Source of the DNA: Spirochaetales bacterium
Lineage (GTDB): Bacteria > Spirochaetota > Spirochaetia > SZUA-6 > RPPD01
Length of the DNA stretch: 64,000 nucleotides
NCBI GenBank assembly: GCA_016929065.1
Contig: JAFGJO010000034.1
Location: 1 to 64,000, forward strand
Reading direction: 5' to 3'
Of this stretch, positions 1 through 9,257 are shown one piece after another. The notes below the pieces were generated by a model that saw nothing but the letters and a program-made list of their open reading frames with translations, was not told the DNA's origin and searched no databases. A program made the position numbers and the translations under genes. Position 1 is the first letter of the stretch. Every line of letters starts with the position of its first letter.

Positions 1-36
1 GTGTACACGCGGATAATCGCGCGGGAATCTGTGGTT
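1..36 (-). repeat. Dispersed ACCACAGATT-type repeat, partial copy
   Basis: Read on the minus strand, this edge holds AAACCACAGATT followed by CGCG-rich sequence. The same core starts the repeat at 7414-7450. I see no gene in bases 1-139 on either strand; the downstream neighbour of purE lies outside the window. Confidence 0.5.
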
Positions 37-139
37 TATTTTCTTCTCTTTTGGCTGACTTTTCACACAGTCTGGAAGATCACAAAGAAGAAGGAATAAT
101 AGTAACCATTTTCCGGGGATACTTTGTGAGAGATCTTTT

Positions 140-550
140 CTATTTGTTTTTTGTCAGATTGACAATCCGTTCCGCGAAGTATACCGCGTTCAAAATTCCC
201 TGTTTGCCCAGGCCCATGGTCGCCGCCGGGATACCCTTTGGCAGCTGAACAATCGACAGGAGCGCGTCAATCCCCGAAAGCGGGCCGGCTACAAGGGGCA
301 CGCCGATGACCGGGAGCTTCACTTTTGCGGCGACGACGCCGGGAAGGGCAGCAGAGAGCCCGGCACAGGCAATGATCACCTTGAAGTCTTTTTCCCGTTC
401 AGATAAAAAACTGATCAGCTCGTCGAGGTTGCGGTGAGCTGAATACACATGGCATTCATACGAGAGTTTCTTTTCTTCACAAAGATCAATTCCGGGCTGG
501 ATTTGCTCCTCGTCTGACTTTGATCCCAGTATAATGCAGATGTCTTTCAT
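140..550 (-). CDS. purE: N5-carboxyaminoimidazole ribonucleotide mutase (PurE)
   Basis: PurE makes 4-carboxy-AIR in de novo purine synthesis. The 136-residue length suits the family. The N terminus carries the phosphate-binding GSKSD loop, followed by SAHRN and the AGLSAALPG and LPVIGVP segments. The SAHR and LPG pattern is closer to class I (carboxyamino-AIR mutase) than to the class II form of some treponemes, but no purK is present here to confirm that. I chose the ATG that begins MKDICIILG because GGAGTG lies just upstream; the longer reading frame adds a leader that does not fit the family. It is the last gene of the purF-M-N-D-E block in this window. Confidence 0.93.
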   Translation of the reverse strand: MKDICIILGSKSDEEQIQPGIDLCEEKKLSYECHVYSAHRNLDELISFLSEREKDFKVIIACAGLSAALPGVVAAKVKLPVIGVPLVAGPLSGIDALLSIVQLPKGIPAATMGLGKQGILNAVYFAERIVNLTKNK

Positions 551-574
551 AATCACTCCGGTAATAAATAAGAT

Positions 575-625
575 TTCACACAGAGACATGCAGTTCACAG
601 AGTTCACAGAGAGAACGCTGTACTT
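575..625 (+). repeat. Dispersed CACAGAG-type repeat
   Basis: TTCACACAGAGACATGCAG followed by two more CACAGAG units. Similar strings occur at 5248-5284 (minus), 14190-14213, 15983-16018 and 18918-18950, always between genes. Confidence 0.5.
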
Positions 626-739
626 TGTTTTTTCCTGATACTGTTCGCGTCTCTGTATCAGTTTTTCAATTCGTTTTTAAAAAAAATATAATCTGTCATG
701 TACTTTTTGATTTTTCTGCGCCTCTTTGGGAAATATTGC

Positions 740-1993
740 TTAATTATAAAACTTCCGGCCGATATCCTTCCTGTACCAGGCGCCGATAAACCGTACTTTG
801 TCGATATGTTTATAGGCATTTGCCGCGGCGGCTTTCAGGTCTTTGCCGAATCCGCTGACCGTAAAGCAGCGGCCGCCGCCGGTAAACACGTCTTTGGCGG
901 AACTGAAATATGTCGATGCGTGAAAAATCACCGCTTCGTTTTCATCCGGGGCTTCGATCGGCATGACCGGGATTCCCTTTTCATAATTTCCAGGATACCC
1001 GTCAGCGGCCACCACCACAGTGACGGCAGCTTTTTTATGAAATTCAATCTTTAAAGAACCCAGTTTTTCTTCGAATATTGCTTTTAGAATTTCACCGAAA
1101 TCCGTTTTTATCAGCGGCAGCAGTACCTGTGCTTCCGGATCACCGAAGCGGATATTATATTCAAGGACCTTTGGGCCATCTTTTGTTACCATAATGCCGA
1201 AGTATACAATTCCCTTATAGCCGATCCCGTCTTTCTCCAGGCCTGCAAAGGTGGGAGCAACAATGTCATTTTCGATTTTCTTCATGAGTGAACCGTCAAC
1301 TTTGGGAACAGGGCAGACCGATCCCATCCCGCCGGTATTGGGGCCTATGTCGCCGTCATTCGCTTTTTTATAGTCGGCACAGGGAAGCAGCAGCTTGTAG
1401 TCTTTGCCGTCAGTCAGGGCAAAGACTGATGTCTCCCATCCTTCAAGAAATTCTTCAACCAAAAGTGAATCGTCATGAAGTACATTTTTTCCAAAATCAA
1501 TGAGTTCCATGGTATCGGAGGATTCCAGAACTCCCTTGCCTGCGGCAAGCCCGTTTTTCTTGATCACCATTTTTTTGTCGCGGTTGCTTAAAATATAGGA
1601 TTCAAATTCACCGGCGCTGAAAAACTCGATCCCGGCTGCGGTGGGAATTTTATGTGCTTTTAAAAACTGTTTTGAATACAGTTTGCTTGATTCCAGCTGT
1701 GCAGCAGACTGGTTTGGACCAAAAACCGGGATGCCGGCTTCCTGTATGGCATCAACAACTCCTTCTGCGCAGGGTGCTTCGGGGCCGACAACCACCCAGT
1801 CAATCTGGTGTTCTTTTATGGCTGCAAGTATTGCCCCTGCATCAAGCGGAGAGACCCCGGTCAGGTTTCTTCCCAGCAGGGCGGTTCCTGCATTGCCTTC
1901 AGCGATATAAATTGACGTAATAATTTTGCTTTTTGACAACAGCCAGGTGACCGCATGTTCCCGTGCACCGGATCCGACAACCAATACTTTCAT
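740..1993 (-). CDS. purD: Phosphoribosylamine-glycine ligase (GARS)
   Basis: PurD joins glycine to phosphoribosylamine with ATP, the second step of purine synthesis. The 417-residue protein has the family N terminus (VLVVGSGAREHA), the ATP-grasp middle with KKNGLAAGKGV and EEFLEGWE, and the late NIRFGDPEAQ metal-binding segment. It is full length. It lies between purN and purE on the same strand, with gaps of about 65 bp to purN and 190 bp to purE; the second gap contains A/T-rich sequence and a CACAGAG repeat rather than a clear terminator. Confidence 0.97.
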   Translation of the reverse strand: MKVLVVGSGAREHAVTWLLSKSKIITSIYIAEGNAGTALLGRNLTGVSPLDAGAILAAIKEHQIDWVVVGPEAPCAEGVVDAIQEAGIPVFGPNQSAAQLESSKLYSKQFLKAHKIPTAAGIEFFSAGEFESYILSNRDKKMVIKKNGLAAGKGVLESSDTMELIDFGKNVLHDDSLLVEEFLEGWETSVFALTDGKDYKLLLPCADYKKANDGDIGPNTGGMGSVCPVPKVDGSLMKKIENDIVAPTFAGLEKDGIGYKGIVYFGIMVTKDGPKVLEYNIRFGDPEAQVLLPLIKTDFGEILKAIFEEKLGSLKIEFHKKAAVTVVVAADGYPGNYEKGIPVMPIEAPDENEAVIFHASTYFSSAKDVFTGGGRCFTVSGFGKDLKAAAANAYKHIDKVRFIGAWYRKDIGRKFYN

Positions 1994-2057
1994 TATACAC
2001 CTCTTGATTATTTATATATTATTTTTGCAAAAAGTTGAATTCCCCAGAGCAGTTTTT

Positions 2058-2624
2058 TTATTTTTGTATTTTATCCAGTTCCTGGATGACGATTTTGGGA
2101 AAATATTCATGTTCCAGCGCGTGAATGGCTGCTTCTGTTTCCTCAATGGTCATCGATTCCGGCCGCGAAATTGCTTTCTGAAAGAGAACAGGGCCGGTAT
2201 CGACGCCTGCATCAATTTTGATAATTGAAATCCCGACCTCTGGATCATTCGATTCAAAACTGCGTTGTATCGCATCGACACCCGCATATTTCGGGAGCAG
2301 AGATGGATGAATATTGAGGATTTCGCCCTGAAAACGGGTTAAAAAGTATGAGGTAAGGAGTTTCATAAAACCGGCAAGTGCGATCACAGAAATATCATGT
2401 TTTTTACAGAGAGAAAATATTTCTTTTTCAACTTCTTCCCGGTCCCTGTTTTTATATGAAACAAGATACGTCCTGATCCCCAGTTTTTTTGCCCGTTCAA
2501 GTGTAAAGGCCGATGAGTTGTTGCAGAGCAGAAATTCCACCGAGTGGCCGGTTTTCTGCACCGCTTCTGCTATCACCTGAAAATTCGAACCATTGCCGGA
2601 CGCAAAAACAGCGAGGTTAGCCAT
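2058..2624 (-). CDS. purN: Phosphoribosylglycinamide formyltransferase
   Basis: Folate-dependent GAR transformylase, third step of the purine pathway. The 188-residue protein shows FASGNGSNFQ (phosphate-binding loop), NIHPSLLPKY with the catalytic His and Asn region, and DAGVDTGPVL with the catalytic Asp. I placed the start at MANLAVFASG because the longer frame only adds 16 residues that overlap purM out of register. With this start the gene overlaps the end of purM by 8 bp, which suggests translational coupling. Confidence 0.95.
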   Translation of the reverse strand: MANLAVFASGNGSNFQVIAEAVQKTGHSVEFLLCNNSSAFTLERAKKLGIRTYLVSYKNRDREEVEKEIFSLCKKHDISVIALAGFMKLLTSYFLTRFQGEILNIHPSLLPKYAGVDAIQRSFESNDPEVGISIIKIDAGVDTGPVLFQKAISRPESMTIEETEAAIHALEHEYFPKIVIQELDKIQK

Positions 2625-3594
2625 CGACACAGTCCCCGATTTTGACAAGGCCGAATCCTGATTGTACGGCAATGTTTTTTAATTGTTTTTCGTTCTCCGC
2701 AGCGGCAATCAGCGCCATCCCGATACCCATGTTGAAGACTTTCCGCATTTCATGATCAGTGATATTGCCGGATTTTTGAATGATCGAAAATATTTCGGGG
2801 ACCTGCCAGTCCCATGAGAGCCGGGGTTTCAGGAAAGAGGGCAATGACCGGACAATATTTCCCACAAGCCCGCCGCCGGTAATATGCGCGGCACCAAGAA
2901 TGAGCCCTGTTTCAAGAAGCGGTTTCATTTCCTGTACATATATTTTTGTTGGTTCAAGCAGCAGGTTCCAGGCATTTGTATCAGATTCTGCGATTGCCTT
3001 GCGGGCGAGCGACAAGCCGTTTGAATGAATCCCGGCCGAAGGAATTCCAAGGATAATGTCGCCTGCTTTCATGGCATCTTTTTTGGGCAGCATTTTTTCT
3101 TTTTCGACAATCCCCACGGCAAATCCTGCAAGGTCAAAGTCATCGGCTTTGTAGAGATCGGGCATTTCTGCGGTTTCACCGCCGGCAAGGATACAGTCGG
3201 CCTGTTCACAGCCGGCAACAATGCCTTTCATGACCTGCTGCAGCAGTTCCGGTTTGAGTTTGCCACAGGCAATATAATCCAGAAACTGAATGGGCATGGC
3301 GCCTGCCACAACAAGGTCGTTGACGCTCATCGCAACCAGGTCAATCCCCACGGTATCAAATTTCTCAAGTTTTTGCGCTACCAGCAGTTTTGTGCCCACG
3401 CCATCGGTGCAGGAAAGCAGCACGGGGTGTTTGTATTTTGAAACATCAAGTTCAAATCCGCCGGAGAATCCGCCGATGTTTCCGGGAATGCTTTTGGATT
3501 TGATCGATTTGATAAAGTCGACGAATCGATCACCGGCCTCGATGTCAACACCGGCATCGCGGTAGGTAATTGATGAATGGTTGCTTTCAGCCAT
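2617..3594 (-). CDS. purM: Phosphoribosylformylglycinamidine cyclo-ligase (AIR synthetase)
   Basis: PurM closes the imidazole ring to give AIR. The 325-residue protein contains YRDAGVDIEAGD at the N terminus, the SCTDGVGTK ATP-binding segment, and ILAGGETAEMPD, all diagnostic of the PurM/SelD/ThiL fold. Its start codon shares one base with the purF stop codon and its end overlaps purN, so purF, purM and purN form one translationally coupled unit. Confidence 0.97.
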   Translation of the reverse strand: MAESNHSSITYRDAGVDIEAGDRFVDFIKSIKSKSIPGNIGGFSGGFELDVSKYKHPVLLSCTDGVGTKLLVAQKLEKFDTVGIDLVAMSVNDLVVAGAMPIQFLDYIACGKLKPELLQQVMKGIVAGCEQADCILAGGETAEMPDLYKADDFDLAGFAVGIVEKEKMLPKKDAMKAGDIILGIPSAGIHSNGLSLARKAIAESDTNAWNLLLEPTKIYVQEMKPLLETGLILGAAHITGGGLVGNIVRSLPSFLKPRLSWDWQVPEIFSIIQKSGNITDHEMRKVFNMGIGMALIAAAENEKQLKNIAVQSGFGLVKIGDCVDG

Positions 3595-5009
3595 TAATCT
3601 TTTCTCCTCATTGGGGAATCTTTGACCGGGCAGGGATAGGTGCCGGCAAAACAGCCGTAACAGAAGTCATCGGGATTGTCGACACAAGACCGCAGCGAGT
3701 CAATCGGCAGAAACTGGACAGAATCCGCTCCGATGAACCTGGCAATCTGGGAGGGTGTCATCCTGTTCGAAATAAGTTCTGACGGGGTGGGGATATCAAT
3801 CCCGAAAAAACAAGGGTTTTTTATCTCCGGTGCAGAAAGCCGAAGATGAATTTCCTTTGCACCTGCTTCGCGAAGCAGACTGATGAGTATTTTACTGGTC
3901 GTGCCCCGAACCATCGAGTCATCAATAATGGTGACCTTCTTGCCGGCAATTGCACGCTTAATGGGATGGAGTTTGAGCCGTACCCCCAGTTCGCGGGTTT
4001 CGGGGGTCGGTTGGATAAATGTTCTGCCGGAATAGTGGTTTCTGGTAAGGCCATGCTCCAGTGGAGTTCCTGATGTGACAGAGTAACCCAATGCAGCGCT
4101 ATTGCCCGAGTCGGGGACAGAGATAACAATATCGCCGTGATGATCGTCGATCGCAGCAAGCGCCGCGCCCAATTTTTTCCGGAGCATATGCACCGAATAC
4201 CCGAATACAGTGGAGTCGGGACGGGCAAAATAAATGAGTTCAAATATACACTGGCCTTTTTGGTTTACCGGGGCCCATTGAACACGATCAATCCGGCCGT
4301 TTTTAACAATAATCATTTCTGCCGGTTGTACGTCTTCATGGTCGGGGATACCAAGCGTGTCAAGCGCGCAGGTTTCAGAGGCGAATACAGTCATGTCAAG
4401 CGACTGGCCCATGACCAGCGGCCGGAATCCCAGCGGATCACGGACTGCATACAGGGTATCTTCATGGATAAATATGCCGGAGAATGCTCCCTGGAGTTTG
4501 GGAAGTATTTCCAGCAGTGCTTCACGGAATGTCGCCTTTTCGGAGCGAGAAATCAGATGCAGGATGAGTTCGGTATCGGACGTGCTTTGAAAAATAGAGC
4601 CCTTGTCGAACAGGGATGCCCGCAGGTCATCGGAATTGGAAATGTTGCCGTTATGGGCAAAGGCAATCTGGCCTTTGTTGCAGGCAATACAGAACGGCTG
4701 TGCGTTTTCGATTTTGTTCCCGCCCTGGGTAGAGTAACGGACATGGCCGATCCCGACTTTGGATGGGTGCTGTTCACCAAGATAATGTGACAGAACACCA
4801 GAAACCATGCCAAGGCTTTTATAGAAGACCACTTTTTTGTTGCGGTTGTAGGCAATCCCGGCAGCTTCCTGGCCCCGGTGCTGTAAGGCAAAGAGGGGAT
4901 AAAAGAGCCGTTCGGGCATGTTGATATCTTTTATGGCCGATATTCCGACAACACCGCAGTGGTGTTTTAAACCGGTTGAACCGGGAGAATGATCATGTGT
5001 CGTGTTCAC
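3594..5009 (-). CDS. purF: Amidophosphoribosyltransferase
   Basis: PurF starts purine synthesis by converting PRPP and glutamine to phosphoribosylamine. The predicted product has 17 residues before the Cys of HHCGVVG; in the Bacillus-type family this Cys becomes the N-terminal nucleophile after propeptide removal, so Cys18 is the likely catalytic residue. The PRPP loop VTIIDDSMVRGTT is present. A C-terminal Cys group (CVDNPDDFCYGCF) together with earlier cysteines fits the iron-sulfur type of PurF. The start is GTG and no good ribosome binding site is visible. It is the first gene of the purine block. Confidence 0.95.
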   Translation of the reverse strand: MNTTHDHSPGSTGLKHHCGVVGISAIKDINMPERLFYPLFALQHRGQEAAGIAYNRNKKVVFYKSLGMVSGVLSHYLGEQHPSKVGIGHVRYSTQGGNKIENAQPFCIACNKGQIAFAHNGNISNSDDLRASLFDKGSIFQSTSDTELILHLISRSEKATFREALLEILPKLQGAFSGIFIHEDTLYAVRDPLGFRPLVMGQSLDMTVFASETCALDTLGIPDHEDVQPAEMIIVKNGRIDRVQWAPVNQKGQCIFELIYFARPDSTVFGYSVHMLRKKLGAALAAIDDHHGDIVISVPDSGNSAALGYSVTSGTPLEHGLTRNHYSGRTFIQPTPETRELGVRLKLHPIKRAIAGKKVTIIDDSMVRGTTSKILISLLREAGAKEIHLRLSAPEIKNPCFFGIDIPTPSELISNRMTPSQIARFIGADSVQFLPIDSLRSCVDNPDDFCYGCFAGTYPCPVKDSPMRRKD

Positions 5010-5074
5010 ACCATAACTTAATGGAATTGAAGTTGATGGTCAACTGTATCGGGTTTGAAAAATCCGGGAAATTT

Positions 5075-5189
5075 TGCAGGGAGGGTATTTGTGTAAATAC
5101 CCTCCCTGCACCCACCCAAACCCGCATACTCCTCCATCCATGGAGTCGTAATGCTCCATTATCTTGGTACATCCATGTACCGCTTTTTT
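5075..5189. repeat. Cluster of perfect inverted repeats between fusA and purF
   Basis: A 16-bp perfect stem (TGCAGGGAGGGTATTT, loop GTGT, then its complement) spans 5075-5110. It is followed by ATGGAG pairing with CTCCAT at either 5132-5137 or 5154-5159, then GGTACAT-CC-ATGTACC at 5166-5181 and six T. The last hairpin would terminate plus-strand transcripts only, yet both flanking genes are on the minus strand. The block looks like a REP-like or small mobile module rather than a gene. No ORF is supported in 5010-5288. Confidence 0.75.
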
Positions 5190-5247
5190 CACTTTAGGTT
5201 CTTTTTAAGTCATAAAAAGTTGAATAGTTTTGCAAAAAAAAAAGTTT

Positions 5248-5284
5248 CTCTCCCCATGCTCTCTTTGCCTCTGTGTGAGCCGCT
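5248..5284 (-). repeat. Dispersed CACAGAG-type repeat
   Basis: On the minus strand this reads CACACAGAGGCAAAGAGAG and continues with GGGGAGAGAAA and a poly-T run. It matches the repeat at 575-625 in style and lies just after the fusA stop codon. Confidence 0.45.
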
Positions 5285-5288
5285 TCCC

Positions 5289-7322
5289 TTACCCCTGTTT
5301 TTTGGAAAAATGCGAGAACTCCATCGCGTAGGTACCCCGGCCCTGGGTGATGCTCCGCAGTGATGTTGAATAACCGAACATCGAAGACAATGGCACCTCG
5401 GCGCGGACATGTTCGAATGCCGCCTTGCTGGTCAAACTCTGGATAATGCCGTTTCGGGAATTGAGATTGCCGATCACTTCACCGACAAACTCCTGCGGCG
5501 CGAAAACATCCACAATCATCACTGGTTCAAGGATGACCGGTTCGGCATCGCGGCAGGCAGCGTCAAAACCCAAAGCACCGGCCGCCTCGAATGCCATCGG
5601 GGTGGATGTCCCTTGGGTGACCACTGCGCTTTGCAGTTCAACCCCGATGTCGATTGTCGGATATCCAAAACCGGGGCCGGATCCCATTGCGTTTTTAATG
5701 CCCTGTTCAACCGCCTCGAGCAGTTCAGCAGGAAGCGTCCCCTCCGGGATTTTGTTGGTGAATGTATTGCCGGTCCCGCGGGTTTGCGGAAAGATCCTGA
5801 TTGTGATCTCGGCATTGTGGTCTTTGCCGCCGAGCGAGCGCTGGTATTTTTCCGTATGAACCAGTTGTTTTGAAATCGATTCATGATAGGAAACCTGCGG
5901 CTTGCCGACCTTTGCTTCAACACCAAAATCTTTCAATATGCGGGTCACAATCACGTCAAGATGAAGTTCTCCCATCCCTGATATAATCAGCTGCCCGGTA
6001 TCTTCATTTTCCTTGACCGTAAAGGTGGGGTCTTCTTTTGTTAACAGTTCCAGCACTTCCTTGAGTTTGTCGCCCTCAGAATAGGTCTTTGGCTCGATTG
6101 CAACCGAAATAACAGGTTCGGGAAAGGTGATCTGTTCAAGCGCAACCTGGAATCCCTCGCTTCCGATTGTGTCCCCGGTCTGGGCCAGCTTGAAGCCGAC
6201 CACCACGGCGATGTCTCCAGCAGAGAGGGTTTCGATATGGGTTGTTTTATTCGCGTGCATCCGGAGCAGACGGTTTGCCCGTTCGCGTTTTCGTTTGTTG
6301 ATATTGAACAGTGCTTCACCTTTTTTTATAGTCCCTGAATACATTCTGATAAAACAGAGGCTTCCCGCTTCCTTGTCATTTTGTATTTTGAACACGAGAC
6401 CGAGTGCGGGTGCGTCAATCTTGCAGGGAACATCTACTTCAGTCTCGTTTTTAATGTGAACACCTTTCATTGCCGGAAGCTCATCGGGTGCAGGCAGGTA
6501 GTCGAGTACTGCATCCAGAAGCGGCTGAACACCGATATTGCGCAGGGACGCGCCGCAGAGGACCGGAGTAAAATCACGGTTGATGGTTCCCTGACGGATT
6601 GTCTTTTTGAGCAGCTCTATCGGAATTTCTTTGCCCTCAAGATACAGATCAGCGATCTCGTCGGAATAGGCGGAGAGCGCATCAACGGCCTTGTCGCGCC
6701 AGGCCAGCGCGTCAGCTTTTCTTTTTTCATTGATATCATTGCGGAATAAAGAGACGCCATTGTCGTTCTGGTCCCATTGGATTTCTTCCATTGTCAGCAG
6801 ATCGATCACTCCCTCTACATCCGATTCAATGCCGATCGGAAGCTGGAGGACAAGCGGCCGGGTTTTCAGTTTTTCCTTCATTTCTTCAAGTACCGCATAA
6901 AAATCAGCGCCAATGCGGTCCAGTTTGTTGATATAGGCGATGCGCGGGACAAGGTAATGGTCTGCCTGGTGCCAGACGGTCTCTGACTGGGGTTCAACAC
7001 CGCCGACGCCGCAGAAAATGGCGACAGCGCCATCGAGGACCCGGAGGGAACGTTCTACCTCAGCGGTAAAATCAACATGTCCGGGAGTGTCTATTATGTT
7101 TATCTGATGGTCTTTCCAGAAACAGGTGGTCGCCGCAGAAGTGATGGTAATACCCCGTTCCTGTTCCTGTTCCATCCAGTCCATGGTGGCTTCGCCGTCG
7201 TCGACCTCACCGATCTTGTGGCTTTTTCCTGTGTAATAGAGTATCCGTTCTGTTGTTGTTGTTTTTCCGGCATCAATATGGGCCATGATTCCGATATTCC
7301 GGATTTTAGAAAATTCAGACAT
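5289..7322 (-). CDS. fusA: Elongation factor G
   Basis: Translational GTPase that drives ribosome translocation, or recycling with RRF in specialised paralogues. The 677 residues include the GTPase motifs [18 protein letters not shown] and NKLD, then domains II to V with [10 protein letters not shown] and the late [14 protein letters not shown] signature. I chose the ATG that gives [11 protein letters not shown] because all upstream residues fall outside the family. Spirochaetes usually carry two EF-Gs (spdEFG1 and spdEFG2) and I cannot tell from this sequence alone which one this is. It stands alone, without rpsL, rpsG or tuf, which favours a second, non-str-operon copy. Confidence 0.93.
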   Translation of the reverse strand: MSEFSKIRNIGIMAHIDAGKTTTTERILYYTGKSHKIGEVDDGEATMDWMEQEQERGITITSAATTCFWKDHQINIIDTPGHVDFTAEVERSLRVLDGAVAIFCGVGGVEPQSETVWHQADHYLVPRIAYINKLDRIGADFYAVLEEMKEKLKTRPLVLQLPIGIESDVEGVIDLLTMEEIQWDQNDNGVSLFRNDINEKRKADALAWRDKAVDALSAYSDEIADLYLEGKEIPIELLKKTIRQGTINRDFTPVLCGASLRNIGVQPLLDAVLDYLPAPDELPAMKGVHIKNETEVDVPCKIDAPALGLVFKIQNDKEAGSLCFIRMYSGTIKKGEALFNINKRKRERANRLLRMHANKTTHIETLSAGDIAVVVGFKLAQTGDTIGSEGFQVALEQITFPEPVISVAIEPKTYSEGDKLKEVLELLTKEDPTFTVKENEDTGQLIISGMGELHLDVIVTRILKDFGVEAKVGKPQVSYHESISKQLVHTEKYQRSLGGKDHNAEITIRIFPQTRGTGNTFTNKIPEGTLPAELLEAVEQGIKNAMGSGPGFGYPTIDIGVELQSAVVTQGTSTPMAFEAAGALGFDAACRDAEPVILEPVMIVDVFAPQEFVGEVIGNLNSRNGIIQSLTSKAAFEHVRAEVPLSSMFGYSTSLRSITQGRGTYAMEFSHFSKKQG

Positions 7323-7413
7323 AGTTTGTTTTTTTACTCCAGTATTACCGGACTTTTTAAGGCCCGATATTTCAATTAAAATATTTGTGAACAGGAATTT
7401 CAATCTTCCATTG

Positions 7414-7678
7414 AAACCACAGATTACACGGATTTCACAGATTTCTCAATACGTTATTTCAAATAAAGCCTGTAAAGGAAGAAAATAATGAACTATTGAT
7501 GTTCCTGGATGAAAAAAAGAACAGCTGATATAATTATTTTTGACCACGAAAAAAACGAAATTCACGAAAAAATGTCTATAGATATCAATACGGTAAATTT
7601 CAGAATGAAAAATATTTTTCGTGTCTTTTTGTGTATTTCGTGGTTAGCTTTCCATTCTTCATAAGTGTAATCTGCGGT
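7414..7678. repeat. Nested inverted-repeat element between fusA and the HD gene
   Basis: The outer arms are ACCACAGATTACAC (7416-7429) and its complement with one mismatch (7665-7678). The inner arms are ACCACGAAAAAAACGAAATT plus TCACGAAAAA (7543-7571) and their approximate complement (7615-7644). The right outer arm reaches the HD gene stop codon. The 355-bp gap holds no supported gene. The layout resembles a MITE or an insertion of dispersed repeats in opposite orientation. Confidence 0.65.
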
Positions 7679-8265
7679 TAATTCTTCTTCGTCGGTATTT
7701 TCCTGCAGGCTGCCGCGGCAATTGCCTCGTGCAGTCGTTTTACCTCCGGAATGCCGCAATCCCTGAAGTTTTCCGGATTATCCCAGAACTCCTCCAGATT
7801 TCCCCAGCCTGCATGGGTATACCAGAGGATTTTAATCATCATCTGTACCTTGTCGAGTGCTGCAACAAGCCGTGCTTCCGGTGTTTCCCGTTTGATCAAT
7901 TCTTCGAAAAAATCTTTATAGCGGTCCGGAAATCCTTTGAAAAACTGATTGAAAATTGTCTGCTCTGCGTGCCGCTTCGCATTCCCCATTATCCCGTCAC
8001 CAACCGGCATGGGGATGTCCATCAGCAGGGCTTCCGGTAGATCGTGAATCACCGCCATGGTTACCACCTTTTCCCGGTCAAACCCTTCCGGATATTCATC
8101 AAGAAAAAGAATGGCCAGGAGTGTCAGGAAATGGCTGTGCGCTGACACGCTCTCTGGTACCGGTACCCCGCGGAGCAGATATCCCGCACGCGGGACCCGG
8201 TCAAGAGGGTGAATTTGTTTGAATAACCCGAGAATTTTATTTTCGAAGGTTTGTGTGTGTTCCAT
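7678..8265 (-). CDS. HD-domain phosphohydrolase, YfbR-like
   Basis: Likely a metal-dependent nucleotide phosphohydrolase. The 195-residue protein has the HD ligand set in order: SVSAHSHF, then VIHDLPEALLMDIP, then an Asp in AALDKVQMM. This spacing resembles YfbR-type 5-prime-deoxynucleotidases and YfdR relatives. I preferred the ATG of MEHTQTF because AAAGGGA lies about five bases upstream; an in-frame ATG seven codons earlier is possible. It is divergent from the purine nucleoside phosphorylase gene, so a role in nucleotide salvage is plausible but unproven. Confidence 0.75.
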   Translation of the reverse strand: MEHTQTFENKILGLFKQIHPLDRVPRAGYLLRGVPVPESVSAHSHFLTLLAILFLDEYPEGFDREKVVTMAVIHDLPEALLMDIPMPVGDGIMGNAKRHAEQTIFNQFFKGFPDRYKDFFEELIKRETPEARLVAALDKVQMMIKILWYTHAGWGNLEEFWDNPENFRDCGIPEVKRLHEAIAAAACRKIPTKKN

Positions 8266-8447
8266 GTATTCCCTTTTTCTATCCATGATTGTGATGAAGT
8301 ATAGATGAATCTGAAGAGAAAATCTACCGATTGAAATTTTCCATTCCTCCGCGAGCTTGTGCAGTTCACGCGGGAAATATCTTCCCCCTTCTCTTTTCCC
8401 AAAAAACCGTTTATTATACATTCAATTATCAGCAAGGAGTTTCCCGC

Positions 8448-9257
8448 GTGAATCCAGAATACAAACAGCGCCTGCACACAGCTGCCGCATCCATCAAAGA
8501 AAAAAGTAATGTATCACCGGAAATCGGCATGATCACCGGTTCCGGTCTTGGCGGGCTCCTGAATTCCATCAAAGGCAGCGATATTCATTACACAGATATC
8601 CCCGGGTTTCCGAACACCACGGTAGAGGGGCATCCCGGTACATTGAAAGTGAACGACGCCGTTGCAGTCTGCGGGGGAAGGTTCCATTATTATGAAGGCC
8701 ATCCCATCGAGGATGTCGTCTTTCCGGTTTTTTTGCTCCATGCATTGGGGGTAAAAACACTCATCCTCACGAATGCAAGCGGCGGAATAAATGCTTCATT
8801 TTCTTCGGGCGATATTGCAGTCATTACCGATCACCTGAATATAATGGGCGTCAATCCATTGCGGGAAGTTTATGATCCTGCTTACGGCCCCCGGTTTCCG
8901 GATATCAGTACCGTGTATGCAAAGACACTTATCAGCCTGTGTCATGACATTGATCCACAGCTTAAAGAAGGGGTGTACGCGGCCATGCAGGGGCCGTCGT
9001 ATGAGACGCCTGCAGAAATAACAATGCTGCAGACTCTTGGTGCCGATATGGTGGGGATGTCGACGGTTCCCGAGGCCATTACCGCGGGTTTTTTGGGCAT
9101 GCAGGTTGCAGGCCTGTCCTGTATTACCAATTTGGCTGCCGGACGTTCTGCCGGTACCCTTTCTCATGAAGAAGTCCTTGCTACGGCAAAAGCAACCGAA
9201 AAAAGGCTGATTACACTCATTTTGAAACTTATCGAAAGGCTTTCTGCACAACCGTAA
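8448..9257 (+). CDS. punA: Purine nucleoside phosphorylase, trimeric type
   Basis: Cleaves purine nucleosides with phosphate to base plus ribose-1-phosphate. The 269-residue protein contains GMITGSGLGG, GFPNTTVEGHPG, GGRFHYYEGH and TNASGGIN, the hallmarks of the low-molecular-mass PNP-I/MTAP family. I chose the GTG start because AAGGAG lies eight bases before it; the longer frame has no site. The stop codon overlaps the start of the dinG gene (TAATG), so the two are probably co-translated. Confidence 0.94.
   Translation: MNPEYKQRLHTAAASIKEKSNVSPEIGMITGSGLGGLLNSIKGSDIHYTDIPGFPNTTVEGHPGTLKVNDAVAVCGGRFHYYEGHPIEDVVFPVFLLHALGVKTLILTNASGGINASFSSGDIAVITDHLNIMGVNPLREVYDPAYGPRFPDISTVYAKTLISLCHDIDPQLKEGVYAAMQGPSYETPAEITMLQTLGADMVGMSTVPEAITAGFLGMQVAGLSCITNLAAGRSAGTLSHEEVLATAKATEKRLITLILKLIERLSAQP

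Noticed and set aside
1926-2228. Plus-strand ORF between purD and purN
   Set aside because: It runs antisense through both purine genes and their short gap, without a start signal.
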